Below are positions 54,041-62,219 of a stretch of DNA of 64,000 nt, in pieces. The stretch lies in the NCBI RefSeq assembly GCF_904848585.1, contig NZ_CAJHCR010000005.1, positions 248,001 through 312,000 of the forward strand, given 5' to 3'. The DNA comes from Paraburkholderia kirstenboschensis. GTDB lineage: Bacteria > Pseudomonadota > Gammaproteobacteria > Burkholderiales > Burkholderiaceae. The translations under genes were made by a program, and so were the position numbers. The notes beneath the pieces were generated by a model. That model saw nothing but the letters and a program-made list of their open reading frames with translations, ran no database searches and was not told the DNA's origin. The first letter of the stretch is position 1, and each line of letters starts with the position of its first letter.

Positions 54041-54679
54041 ATGACGCCTACTGCCTTTCTCACCGCCGATGTCCTGATCGCCTATAGCGCCTACTTCGTC
54101 GGCACGGCAAGCCCGGGCCCGAGCAATCTCGCCATCATGTCTCTCGCAATGAGCGCGGGCCGCCGTTCCGCGCTCACATTCGCGTTGGGCGTGGTGTCGG
54201 GATCGTTCTTCTGGGCGCTGCTGGCTTCGCTCGGTTTGTCGGCGGTACTCGCCACCTGCTCGGAATGCCTCGTCGCGATCAAGATCGCCGGTGGGCTCTA
54301 TCTGCTGTGGCTCGGCTTCAAATCGGCGCGCTCGGCCTTCGCTCCGCGTGCACTGCCCGCGAGCGAGGCGCGCCGCAACGAGCCGCTCAAACGGCTCTAT
54401 CTGCGTGGCCTGCTGCTGCATCTAACCAACCCGAAGGCCGTTCTCGTGTGGATGTCGATCGTGTCGCTCGCAATGTCGCCAGCGGGCGGTACGTCCCATA
54501 TAGCGCCAATCGTGCTCGGCTGCATGTGCATTGGCGTGTCCGTGTTCAGCAGTTATGCACTGCTGTTTTCAACGGCATCCGCGCGGCGCGTCTACGTCGC
54601 GATCCGGCGCTGGCTGGACGGCTCTCTCGCGATCATGTTCGGCGTTGCCGGTCTGAAGATGCTGACGTCGAGAAGCTAA
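54041..54679 (+). CDS. LysE/RhtB-family amino-acid exporter
   Basis: A 212-residue membrane protein with about six helices. The N-terminal signature ASPGPSNLAIMSLAMSAGRRSAL is diagnostic, and LLHLTNPKAVLVWMSIV is the conserved middle segment. I choose the ATG at 54041 because the family begins right before the first helix; the frame from 53888 would overlap the LysR gene. It exports an amino acid or analogue. It converges with the SulP gene, with only 5 bp between the stops. Confidence 0.9.
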   Translation: MTPTAFLTADVLIAYSAYFVGTASPGPSNLAIMSLAMSAGRRSALTFALGVVSGSFFWALLASLGLSAVLATCSECLVAIKIAGGLYLLWLGFKSARSAFAPRALPASEARRNEPLKRLYLRGLLLHLTNPKAVLVWMSIVSLAMSPAGGTSHIAPIVLGCMCIGVSVFSSYALLFSTASARRVYVAIRRWLDGSLAIMFGVAGLKMLTSRS

Positions 54680-54684
54680 CGCCT

Positions 54685-56382
54685 TTATTGCGCCTCGGGC
54701 TGGTCCACGCCCGCCGCGCGCAGTGCTTCGTGCAACGTGCCGAAAATGCAGCTGCTGTCGATAATCGGCGTGATGCCGTGCCGGTCCATATCCGAGCGTA
54801 AATAGGGGTTCACGCGAGCGAAAATCACGTTGATGCCGCTTTGTTTCAGCAGCCCGCACAACTCGCCGACGGAGCGCGACGCCGAATAATCGAGGTCGGT
54901 AATCGCGCTCGAGTCGATCACGAACCAGCGCACTGCGCTCGGCGCGTGATCGATCAGGCGCCGGGCGTCGTCGACGAAAAAGTGGTCGTTCGCATAGAAC
55001 AGGTCGGCGCCAAAGCGATAAACGATCAACCCAGGCGCAGTCTGCGCGCCGGGAACCGCGGGCACCGGCACCCAGACGCCGTCGTCGCCGGGCGCGAGAA
55101 TCATCGTATGCGGACGGTAGCTGTGGCGCACATGGCGCAGCAACGACAACGCGACCGCCACCAGAATGCCGTGTTCGACGCCGATCAGCACCACGGCCGC
55201 GGCTGTGAACACTGCGAGCGCGAACTCGCCCGGACTCTCGCGGCGAATCGCGAGCAAGGTTTTCAGGTCGATCAGTCCAACCGCGATTGTGAATACGATG
55301 CTTGCCAGAATGCAGCGCGGCAGATACTGCAAAAACCGGCTGAGAAACAGCAGAACGATTACCACGACGGCCGCGAACACGATCTGCGCAAACTGACTGC
55401 GCGTGCCGGCTCGATCGGCCATCGCCGTCTGCGTCGGACTGCCGTTCACCACGAACGCTCCGGAAAACGCTGCGGCTGCATTGGCCACGGCGATGCCAAG
55501 CAGGTCCGCATTCGTGTCGGTCGCCTCGTGATGGCGCTCGGCGAACACGCGGCTCGCCGCGGCGCTTTGCGCGACGATCATCACGAAACACGAGGCGGCG
55601 ACCGGCACGAGATCGAGCGCCTGCTGCCATGTCACCGACGGCATACGCAGCGGCGGCAAGCCTCCGGCCACCGGACCGAGTACCGCGATGCCACGTGCGG
55701 CGAAACCGTACATATCGCTCGCGGCGATTCCCGCCACCACCGCAATCAACGGCACGGGCAAACGCGGCCACATACGCTTGAAGAATAGAACTGCCACGAC
55801 GACGAGCACGGAAATCGCGAGCGTCGGAACATCGAGTTGCGTCCAGTCGCGCGCGACGAGAACAAGCTGATCCACACTGCGCGCCGCATGTCCCGCCAAG
55901 CCGAGCATGTCGCCCAGCATCGCAATGCCCACTTGAACACCAACTCCGGCAAGAAAGCCCACCAGCACCGTGCGCGACAGGAAGTCGGCCAGAAAGCCCA
56001 GTTTGAAAATGCGCGCGACGAACAACAGCGCAGCGGTAAGCAATGCGACCATCGCGGCGAGCGACGCGTATTCCGCGCTCGAAACGGGCGCCATGGTCGA
56101 CAGGCGGCTCGCGAAGATGGTGGCGGTGGCCGAATCCGCCGCGACGACGAGATGCCGCGATGCGCCGAAGAAGGCAAACGCGATAAGCGGCAGAAAGACG
56201 GTGTAAAGGCCGGTAACAGCCGGCATGCCCGCAATGCGCGCGTAGCCGAGTACCTGCGGGATGTCCATCGACGCGAGTTGCACGCCCGCCAGCACATCGC
56301 GCAACGCCGCCGCGCGGCTCAATGGAAGCACGCCCTTGAGCACGCTTGCGCGTGTCGCCAGATTCCCCAGAAATTCTTGCAT
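54685..56382 (-). CDS. SulP-family anion transporter with STAS domain
   Basis: A 565-residue transporter. The SLC26/SulP core (about residues 20-420) contains ASMDIPQVLGYARIAGMPAVTGLY and the conserved helix NAAAAFSGAFVVNGSPTQTA. A STAS domain (about 440-550) follows, with VIDSSAITDLDYSASRSVGEL. Substrates in the family include sulfate, bicarbonate and dicarboxylates. No carbonic anhydrase gene is adjacent, and I cannot choose among them. Confidence 0.93.
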   Translation of the reverse strand: MQEFLGNLATRASVLKGVLPLSRAAALRDVLAGVQLASMDIPQVLGYARIAGMPAVTGLYTVFLPLIAFAFFGASRHLVVAADSATATIFASRLSTMAPVSSAEYASLAAMVALLTAALLFVARIFKLGFLADFLSRTVLVGFLAGVGVQVGIAMLGDMLGLAGHAARSVDQLVLVARDWTQLDVPTLAISVLVVVAVLFFKRMWPRLPVPLIAVVAGIAASDMYGFAARGIAVLGPVAGGLPPLRMPSVTWQQALDLVPVAASCFVMIVAQSAAASRVFAERHHEATDTNADLLGIAVANAAAAFSGAFVVNGSPTQTAMADRAGTRSQFAQIVFAAVVVIVLLFLSRFLQYLPRCILASIVFTIAVGLIDLKTLLAIRRESPGEFALAVFTAAAVVLIGVEHGILVAVALSLLRHVRHSYRPHTMILAPGDDGVWVPVPAVPGAQTAPGLIVYRFGADLFYANDHFFVDDARRLIDHAPSAVRWFVIDSSAITDLDYSASRSVGELCGLLKQSGINVIFARVNPYLRSDMDRHGITPIIDSSCIFGTLHEALRAAGVDQPEAQ

Positions 56383-56528
56383 ACGCGATGCCGCCCCAAA
56401 CTCAGGTTATCGCGCATCGTGCCGCGATTCGGCACTTGAAGGCAAGGCCCGCAGGCAAAACCGGCGACGGCTCAAGGCCGTCAACGGCATTTACTTGCCC
56501 GTGCCGGTGAAAATCGCGACGTTGAGAA

Positions 56529-56627
56529 TCAACGTTTGAAGTGGCCTGTGCGCGGATCGACATGCAGCGCGAAACCGAACAGCGCCGCAATGCAGATCGG
56601 ACAGGCAATGAAGAAAACCGCCAACAT
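56529..56627 (-). CDS. Possible 32-residue membrane miniprotein
   Basis: ATG at 56627 to TGA at 56529-56531. One hydrophobic helix (MLAVFFIACPICIAALFGFA) is followed by a short polar tail (LHVDPRTGHFKR). Codon choice resembles real genes of this genome and a G-rich stretch (GGGG) lies about 10 nt upstream. It would be missed by standard length cut-offs. It is just upstream of the SulP gene on the same strand, though 146 bp away. Confidence 0.4.
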   Translation of the reverse strand: MLAVFFIACPICIAALFGFALHVDPRTGHFKR

Positions 56628-56976
56628 CTCATACCCCGTAACCAGTTTTCGTTGCCCACGAGTCTACGCGATAAGGTAGCGGAGAAAATGTGCGAAAACC
56701 GCACAGCACTGTTGCGGACTATTACACCATTGCCGGATCGCGGCGCATTTTAGCCCATGAAACGGCGGGTAAAAATGCAAAGCGCTTCGTCGGAGCAGAT
56801 GTCAAAGGTACAAGTTCGGTCGCGCAAACGTTGTCGCGGTTATCGCGGCGCGAGAAGCGCTAACAGTCCAGTTCAGTGCGCGAGGGAAATGCTTTTGACA
56901 CTGGTAGCCGTCATTCGTGCTGGATCGCGTGGCAGCAGCTTGCAGCGTCTATAAAGAGCCGCGCGACCGCAGCGTT

Positions 56977-56982
56977 TATAAT
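56977..56982 (+). promoter_or_regulatory. Possible -10 element for the RIO kinase gene
   Basis: A perfect TATAAT hexamer 85 bp before the start codon. No good -35 hexamer is seen at 17 bp, so the promoter may need an activator or the match may be chance. Confidence 0.3.
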
Positions 56983-57067
56983 CCGGCATGACTCGAATCC
57001 CGCACCACTTCTCCCCGCCGCCCGCCGCGCACGACTGCCGCGTTTCCCGCAACATCCCGGCGGTCGC

Positions 57068-57925
57068 ATGAAAACACCGAAACGTTTGCTCCCGCTAGTC
57101 GAGGAAGGCCTGATCGACGAAGTCATTTCCCAATTGATGAGCGGTAAGGAAGCCACCGTGTACGTGGTGCGCAGCGGCGACTCCACGCGTTGCGCAAAGG
57201 TCTATAAGGACGTCAAACAGCGCAGCTTTCGTCAGGCTGCGTCGTATCGCGAAGGTCGCAAGGTCAAGAACAGCCGTCAGCAACGCGCGATGGAAAAAGG
57301 CAGCCGCTACGGTCGCGAGGTGCAGGAGCAGGCCTGGCAGAACGCCGAAGTCAGTGCGCTTTTCCAGTTGGCCAACGCCGGTGTGCGCGTGCCGCAACCC
57401 TTCATTTGCAGCGACGGCGTGTTGCTGATGGAACTCGTGACCGACGCGGAAGGCAACGTGGCGCCGCGTCTGAACGACGTCGATCTGAGCGAGGCGCGCG
57501 CGCTCGAACTGCATGCACTGCTCGTCAATCAGGTCGTGCGTATGCTGTGCGCCGGCATGATTCACGGCGATCTGTCCGAATACAACATTCTGCTTGCCGC
57601 CGACGGTCCCGTGATCATCGACCTGCCGCAAGCCGTGGACGCCGCCGGTAACCTGGAAGCGCCCGCGATGCTCGAGCGCGACGTGAACAACCTCGCCACG
57701 TATTTCGGCCGCTTTGCGCCCGCGTTGCTGAAAACGAATTACGGCAAGGAAATCTGGTCGCTTTACGAAGCCGGCGCATTGCACGTGGATGCGCAGTTGA
57801 CGGGTCACGTCGAAGCCGATACGACGCCGGTCGATCTCGAAGCCGTGCTGCAGGAACTCGAGGACACGCGGCTCGAAGAAGAGGCGCGTCAGCGCCATGA
57901 AGAAGCGCTGCGCAGCGGCGCCTGA
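57068..57925 (+). CDS. RIO1-like atypical serine kinase
   Basis: A 285-residue soluble kinase. The flexible ATP loop is SGKEATVYVV (near 27-36) followed by the ATP Lys in CAKVYKD. The catalytic loop is HGDLSEYNIL (Asp near 168) and the metal-binding segment is IIDLPQAVD, where Asp replaces the DFG start as in RIO1. Bacterial homologues exist in Pseudomonas and Burkholderia, but substrates are largely unknown. I choose the ATG at 57068 because the family begins here; the upstream frame is non-conserved in character. The C-terminal helix is Glu/Arg-rich. Confidence 0.88.
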   Translation: MKTPKRLLPLVEEGLIDEVISQLMSGKEATVYVVRSGDSTRCAKVYKDVKQRSFRQAASYREGRKVKNSRQQRAMEKGSRYGREVQEQAWQNAEVSALFQLANAGVRVPQPFICSDGVLLMELVTDAEGNVAPRLNDVDLSEARALELHALLVNQVVRMLCAGMIHGDLSEYNILLAADGPVIIDLPQAVDAAGNLEAPAMLERDVNNLATYFGRFAPALLKTNYGKEIWSLYEAGALHVDAQLTGHVEADTTPVDLEAVLQELEDTRLEEEARQRHEEALRSGA

Positions 57926-57935
57926 CGCTCAGTAA

Positions 57936-57951
57936 GAGGCCGCACGCGGCC
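57936..57951. terminator. Shared terminator between RIO kinase and LacI genes
   Basis: AGGCCG (57936-57941) and CGGCCT (57946-57951) form a short GC stem with a 4-nt loop, followed by TCGG. It lies in the 40-bp gap between convergent stops. Confidence 0.55.
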
Positions 57952-57965
57952 TTCGGAAGAAACGA

Positions 57966-59018
57966 TCAGGCACCGCCGCAGCGCGACGCGCTAATCGAAG
58001 CCGGCTTGGCGCCCGGCGCCGGTCCCACGGACTCGCGCATCGTCACGCTCACCGGGAACTCGCGGAATATCTCCCACGTGGTTCGATAGCACTCGTTGAG
58101 GAGCCAGCGCACCGCGTTTTGCGTCAGTTCGGCCGTTGGAATATGCACCGACGTGAGGCCGGGCGCGGCATAAGCGGCGGAGTAATCGTCGTCGTAACCG
58201 ATCACCGACAATTCGTCCGGCACCGAAATGCCAGCCTGGTGAAAACGCGCGAGCGCGCTGACAGCCATTGTGTCGTTTGCGCAGAAAAGACCCGTATAAC
58301 GCCGCTTCAAATCGAGCAGTTTCTGCGCGGCAGCATAGCCGCCTTCCGGCGAGAAGTCAGATTCGATCAAGGTCACGTCGCTGCGGGAAATGCCAGCGCG
58401 CTCGAGTTCGGCGAAGAAGCCTTCGAGCCGCGTCAGGTTGTCCGAAGCCGTAAACGGCCCGGAAATCACGGCGATTTCGCGGTGGCCGTGTTCAAGCAGC
58501 GTGCGCGCGGCCAGTTCGCCGCCGTGCCGATGATCCGCGCAAAACGAGGCTTGCGGGAACTGGTCGAACGCCCGATTGAGGAACACCATTTTCGGATGCA
58601 TTCGATGCAGCATGATGAGGTCTTCATCGTGCAGATCATGGCTGATCACCACGACGCCGTCGCAATCGCGGCCAATCAGAAAACGCACCGCCTCGATGGC
58701 CTGCTCGCGCGGCGACACTTCTCCGCAGCCGGTCGCGACCACCACATGCCGGCGCACCGCGCGTAGCTCAGTGTCGGTCTGTTTGAGGATGGTGCCGTAA
58801 TAGGAGCCGAAAAACGTCGGCACGAAAATACCGATCATGCCGAGCGACTGCGTGGCCATCGCGCGGCCGATGGAAGACGGACGGAAGTTCAACTGCTCGA
58901 TTGCAGCCCGCACGCGCGCTGCGGCGTCGGCCGAGACCGGGCCCTTGCCGGAAATAACCCGCGACGCGGTCGACATGCCGACACCAGCCAGCGCCGCGAC
59001 ATCTTTCAGTGTTGCCAC
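57966..59018 (-). CDS. LacI/GalR-family repressor of the sugar operon
   Basis: A 350-residue regulator. The N-terminal helix-turn-helix is ATLKDVAALAGVGMSTASRVI and the hinge helix is RPSSIGRAMATQ. A sugar-binding domain follows with IGIFVPTFFGSYYG, CDGVVVISHDL and GLFCANDTMAVSAL. I choose the GTG at 59018, preceded by GGAG, so the protein starts at the helix-turn-helix; a GTG five codons upstream is also possible. It is the last gene after the ABC importer on the same strand, and probably represses that operon in the absence of a beta-glucoside or related sugar. Confidence 0.9.
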   Translation of the reverse strand: MATLKDVAALAGVGMSTASRVISGKGPVSADAAARVRAAIEQLNFRPSSIGRAMATQSLGMIGIFVPTFFGSYYGTILKQTDTELRAVRRHVVVATGCGEVSPREQAIEAVRFLIGRDCDGVVVISHDLHDEDLIMLHRMHPKMVFLNRAFDQFPQASFCADHRHGGELAARTLLEHGHREIAVISGPFTASDNLTRLEGFFAELERAGISRSDVTLIESDFSPEGGYAAAQKLLDLKRRYTGLFCANDTMAVSALARFHQAGISVPDELSVIGYDDDYSAAYAAPGLTSVHIPTAELTQNAVRWLLNECYRTTWEIFREFPVSVTMRESVGPAPGAKPASISASRCGGA

Positions 59019-59068
59019 ACGGTTCTCCGTCACACCATGCCGTTTTCCACGACACGCACACCGGCGCG

Positions 59069-60343
59069 CTACAAACGCGCACCGCTCGCCGCGTCGAAGA
59101 GCGAGACATGTGTGCTGTCGAGCGAGAACGCCAGCGTATCGCCCGGCATTACCGGGGTCTTGCTTTGGTCGATCGACGCGATCTGCTCTCCATGATAGTC
59201 GAGCCAGACGACGCGGTGGTTGCCCATCGGCTCCACGAGCGAAACTTTTGCGCGCTCGCCAGCGCCTTCGCCGGTCTGCGTCGGGCAAATGCGTACATCT
59301 TCGGCGCGAACTCCTAGCACGCATGGCCGGGGCGGCGATTGCGATTGCGATTGCGATTGCGATTGCGATTGCGATTGCGACTGTGATTCGCCGGACTGAT
59401 CGACGAACGCGTAGTTCGACACGTCGAGCCGCCACTGCCCCGCGCAAAAGTGCAGCGAGCCGTCGCGCTGCTCCAGCGTGCCGTTAACCAGGTTCATCGC
59501 GGGCGTGCCCAGAAACGTCGCGACAAAGAGATTGGCGGGCCGCGCATAGACTTCCGCAGGTGTGCCGAACTGCTGGATCGCGCCGCCTCGCATGACGGCC
59601 ATGCGCGTGGCGAGCGTCATCGCTTCGACCTGGTCGTGCGTCACGTAGATCATCGTTGCGCCGAGACGCTGGTGCAATTGCTTCAACTCACGGCGCAGTT
59701 CGGTACGCAGTTTGGCGTCGAGATTCGACAGCGGCTCGTCGAATAGAAACACGTCGGCTTCGCGCACGATCGCGCGGCCTATCGCCACGCGTTGCCGTTG
59801 CCCGCCCGACAGTTGCGCCGGCTTGCGTTTGAGCAGCGGCCCGAGTTGCAGCATCTCGGCGGCGCGCGCCACACGCCGCGCGATTTCCGCCTTCGGCGTA
59901 CCGTTGATGCGCAACGCAAACGACAGATTGCGCTCCACGCTCATGGTCGGATACAACGCGTATGACTGGAATACGAGTGCAATGCGGCGATCTTTCGGTT
60001 CGGCCCACGTCATGTCTTCACCGGCAATTTCAATGTTGCCGTCGGTCACGTCGATCAACCCGGCAATGCTGTGCAGCAACGTCGACTTGCCACAGCCCGA
60101 GGGGCCGAGAAGCACGACGAATTCGCCGGCTTGCACGTCGAGATCGAGGTTTTCGATCACCGTGTTACCGCCGAGCCGGATGGTCAGATTGCGCACCGCA
60201 ACGTTCGCCGCATGCGCAGTGTCCGCGGCGCCGGCGACGCCAGGCAGGTTGTCGATCTGTGCCGCGTCCGCAGCTTGTGTCATGTCAGCCGCGCCTGTCA
60301 GTGGACTTGCGAGCGTGTTCGCCTGTTTAACCACGTAGGTCAT
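59069..60343 (-). CDS. Sugar ABC transporter ATPase (MalK/UgpC type)
   Basis: A 424-residue ATPase. An extra N-terminal stretch of about 48 residues, Ala-rich, precedes the nucleotide-binding domain. Walker A GPSGCGKST, signature LSGGQRQRVAIGRA, Walker B DVFLFDEP and the His of YVTHDQVEAM are intact. The C-terminal TOBE/regulatory region carries a Ser-Gln dipeptide repeat (about residues 319-336), encoded by the hexanucleotide satellite, in a loop before the next strand. It energises the two permeases encoded just upstream. The ATG at 60343 fits the operon spacing (4 bp after the permease stop). Confidence 0.94.
   Translation of the reverse strand: MTYVVKQANTLASPLTGAADMTQAADAAQIDNLPGVAGAADTAHAANVAVRNLTIRLGGNTVIENLDLDVQAGEFVVLLGPSGCGKSTLLHSIAGLIDVTDGNIEIAGEDMTWAEPKDRRIALVFQSYALYPTMSVERNLSFALRINGTPKAEIARRVARAAEMLQLGPLLKRKPAQLSGGQRQRVAIGRAIVREADVFLFDEPLSNLDAKLRTELRRELKQLHQRLGATMIYVTHDQVEAMTLATRMAVMRGGAIQQFGTPAEVYARPANLFVATFLGTPAMNLVNGTLEQRDGSLHFCAGQWRLDVSNYAFVDQSGESQSQSQSQSQSQSQSQSPPRPCVLGVRAEDVRICPTQTGEGAGERAKVSLVEPMGNHRVVWLDYHGEQIASIDQSKTPVMPGDTLAFSLDSTHVSLFDAASGARL
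59335..59388. repeat. GCGATT hexanucleotide satellite in the ATPase gene
   Basis: Seven perfect GCGATT units (59335-59376) are followed by GCGACT and GTGATT. On the coding strand they read as alternating Ser and Gln codons. Six-base units keep the frame, so slippage alters protein length only. Confidence 0.95.
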
Positions 60344-60347
60344 CGCT

Positions 60348-61265
60348 TTACCCTTTGACCGCACCCGACGCAATGCCGCGGACAAACCAGCGGCCCGAAA
60401 TGAAGTACACAGCAAGCGGCACCAGCGAGGTCAGAATCGTCGCCGCCATGTTGACGTTATAAAGCCGCTCGCCGGTCGTCGTATTGATGATGTTGTTCAG
60501 TTGCACCGTCATCGGCAGATTCTTCGTGCCGGCGAACACGAGGCCGAGAATGAAGTCGTTCCAGATGCCCGTCACCTGCATGATGACCGCCACCACGATG
60601 ATCGGTGTGGACATAGGCAGCATCAGCTGGACAAAGATACGCCAGAAACCGCCGCCGTCGATGCGCGCCGCCTTGAAAAGCTCTTGCGGAATCGACGCGT
60701 AGTAGTTGCGAAACAGCAGCGTCATCACAGGCATGCCGAAGATCGTATGAATCACGACGATGCCCGGCAGCGAACTGAACAGATGCACGCTCGCGAGTAC
60801 CCGCACGAGCGGATAGACCATCACCTGCACGGGAATGAACGCGCCCATCAGCAACACGCCGAACAGCATGCCCGCACCGCGCGGACGCCAGAACGACAGC
60901 GCGTAGCCGTTCACCGCGCCGATAGCAATCGAGAACACGGTGCTCGGCACGACGATACGCACGGAGTTCCAGAAGCCCACCTGAATGCCATTGCAATCGA
61001 GCCCCGTGCATGCGGACTCCCACGCCGCGCTCCATGCGTGCAGCGTGAAATGCGCCGGAAGAGCGAGCAGATTGCCGAGACGGATCTCGCTCATCGGCTT
61101 GACGGACGTGACTAGCATCACGTAGAGCGGCAGCAGAAAAAATAGCGCCGCGCTGAGCAGAAACAGATAAACACCAACGCGCGCCGGTGTGAATGCCGCA
61201 CGGCGGCGCCGCTTTGGCGCGGTATGCGGCGCGGCGCTTTTCAGCGGCGAACTGAGCGTGTTCAT
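60348..61265 (-). CDS. Sugar ABC transporter permease (MalG type)
   Basis: A 305-residue membrane protein with six helices. The cytoplasmic EAA loop is IPQELFKAARIDGGGFWRIF, which contacts the ATPase. The basic N terminus (PKRRRRAAFTPARVG) precedes the first helix. The ATG at 61265 shares its first base with the stop of the other permease (TGATG), so translation is coupled. Confidence 0.94.
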   Translation of the reverse strand: MNTLSSPLKSAAPHTAPKRRRRAAFTPARVGVYLFLLSAALFFLLPLYVMLVTSVKPMSEIRLGNLLALPAHFTLHAWSAAWESACTGLDCNGIQVGFWNSVRIVVPSTVFSIAIGAVNGYALSFWRPRGAGMLFGVLLMGAFIPVQVMVYPLVRVLASVHLFSSLPGIVVIHTIFGMPVMTLLFRNYYASIPQELFKAARIDGGGFWRIFVQLMLPMSTPIIVVAVIMQVTGIWNDFILGLVFAGTKNLPMTVQLNNIINTTTGERLYNVNMAATILTSLVPLAVYFISGRWFVRGIASGAVKG

Positions 61266-62212
61266 CACACCTCCTTGCGCAACGCCGCGCGGCTGCGGGC
61301 ATAGAAGAACGGCGTGAGAATCGCGAGCACGGTTACGAGCAGAACGATCGAGGCCGCCGACGCGAGGCCGATGTTCGCTCGGCCAAACAGATAGTCCATG
61401 ATGAACTTCGCCGGCACCTCGCTCGCGGTTCCGGGGCCGCCTTGAGTCATTGCGACCACGGCGTCGTAGAGCTTGACGACCATCACGAAAAGCAGCACGA
61501 ACGCGGTGGAGATCGACGGTCCGAGCATGGGCACAACGATGCTCGCATAGACCCGCCAGCGCGGAATGCCGTCGATACGCGCGGCTTTCCACAACTCGTC
61601 GTCGATGCCGCGCAAGCCCGCCAGCAGCAAAGCCATCACGAGACCCGACGCCTGCCATACGGTGGCAATGACGATCGTGTAGATCGCCCAGTCCTGGTCG
61701 ACGATCCAGTCGAAGCGCGCATGAACGAAACCGAGCTTATGCAGCACAGCCTGCGCGCCGAGCTGCGGATTCAGAATCCACTGCCAGACAAGGCCCGTGG
61801 CAACGAACGACATCGCGTACGGATACAGAAACACGGTGCGCAATGCGCCTTCAGCGACGACACGTTGATCGATAAAGATGGCGAGCAGCAAACCGATCGC
61901 CATGCACGCGACAATGAAACATGCGCCGTAAATCACGATGTTTTGCAGCGACAGCAACCAGCGGTCGTTGTTGAAGAGCCTCACGTATTGCGCCAATCCC
62001 GCGAAGTCGCCCGATGGAAACGTGCGCGAATTGCTAAGCGAAACACGCGCGGTCCAGACCATCGTGCCGAGATAGGCGAACACGACGGTCAGGACCATCG
62101 GCAGCAATGCGAGCCATGCCGCAATCGAAAAACGCTTTTTTAGCGGCTTTTTCAGGGGCTTTTTGCGGGACCCGGACCTGGACCGCGACGCATGCAGCTT
62201 GAGCGCGTGCAT
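61265..62212 (-). CDS. Sugar ABC transporter permease (MalF type)
   Basis: A 315-residue membrane protein with six helices. The EAA loop is DDELWKAARIDGIPRWRVY. The N terminus is very basic (RSRSGSRKKPLKKPLKKR), positioning it in the cytoplasm. It starts 7 bp after the binding-protein stop. Confidence 0.94.
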   Translation of the reverse strand: MHALKLHASRSRSGSRKKPLKKPLKKRFSIAAWLALLPMVLTVVFAYLGTMVWTARVSLSNSRTFPSGDFAGLAQYVRLFNNDRWLLSLQNIVIYGACFIVACMAIGLLLAIFIDQRVVAEGALRTVFLYPYAMSFVATGLVWQWILNPQLGAQAVLHKLGFVHARFDWIVDQDWAIYTIVIATVWQASGLVMALLLAGLRGIDDELWKAARIDGIPRWRVYASIVVPMLGPSISTAFVLLFVMVVKLYDAVVAMTQGGPGTASEVPAKFIMDYLFGRANIGLASAASIVLLVTVLAILTPFFYARSRAALRKEV

Positions 62213-62219
62213 ATTGCGC

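Larger units (their letters stand above)
56383..57067. other. Long divergent intergenic region
   Basis: About 685 bp between the SulP and RIO kinase genes. The only candidate gene is the 32-residue frame at 56529-56627. A TATAAT hexamer lies at 56977-56982. The segment 56700-56900 is less GC-rich than coding DNA. No repeat or RNA gene recognised. Confidence 0.55.

Noticed and set aside
59333..59447. Alternative frame of the LacI gene extending upstream with alternating Ile-Ala repeats
   Set aside because: It is the satellite read in the wrong frame; the repressor starts at 59018 at its helix-turn-helix.
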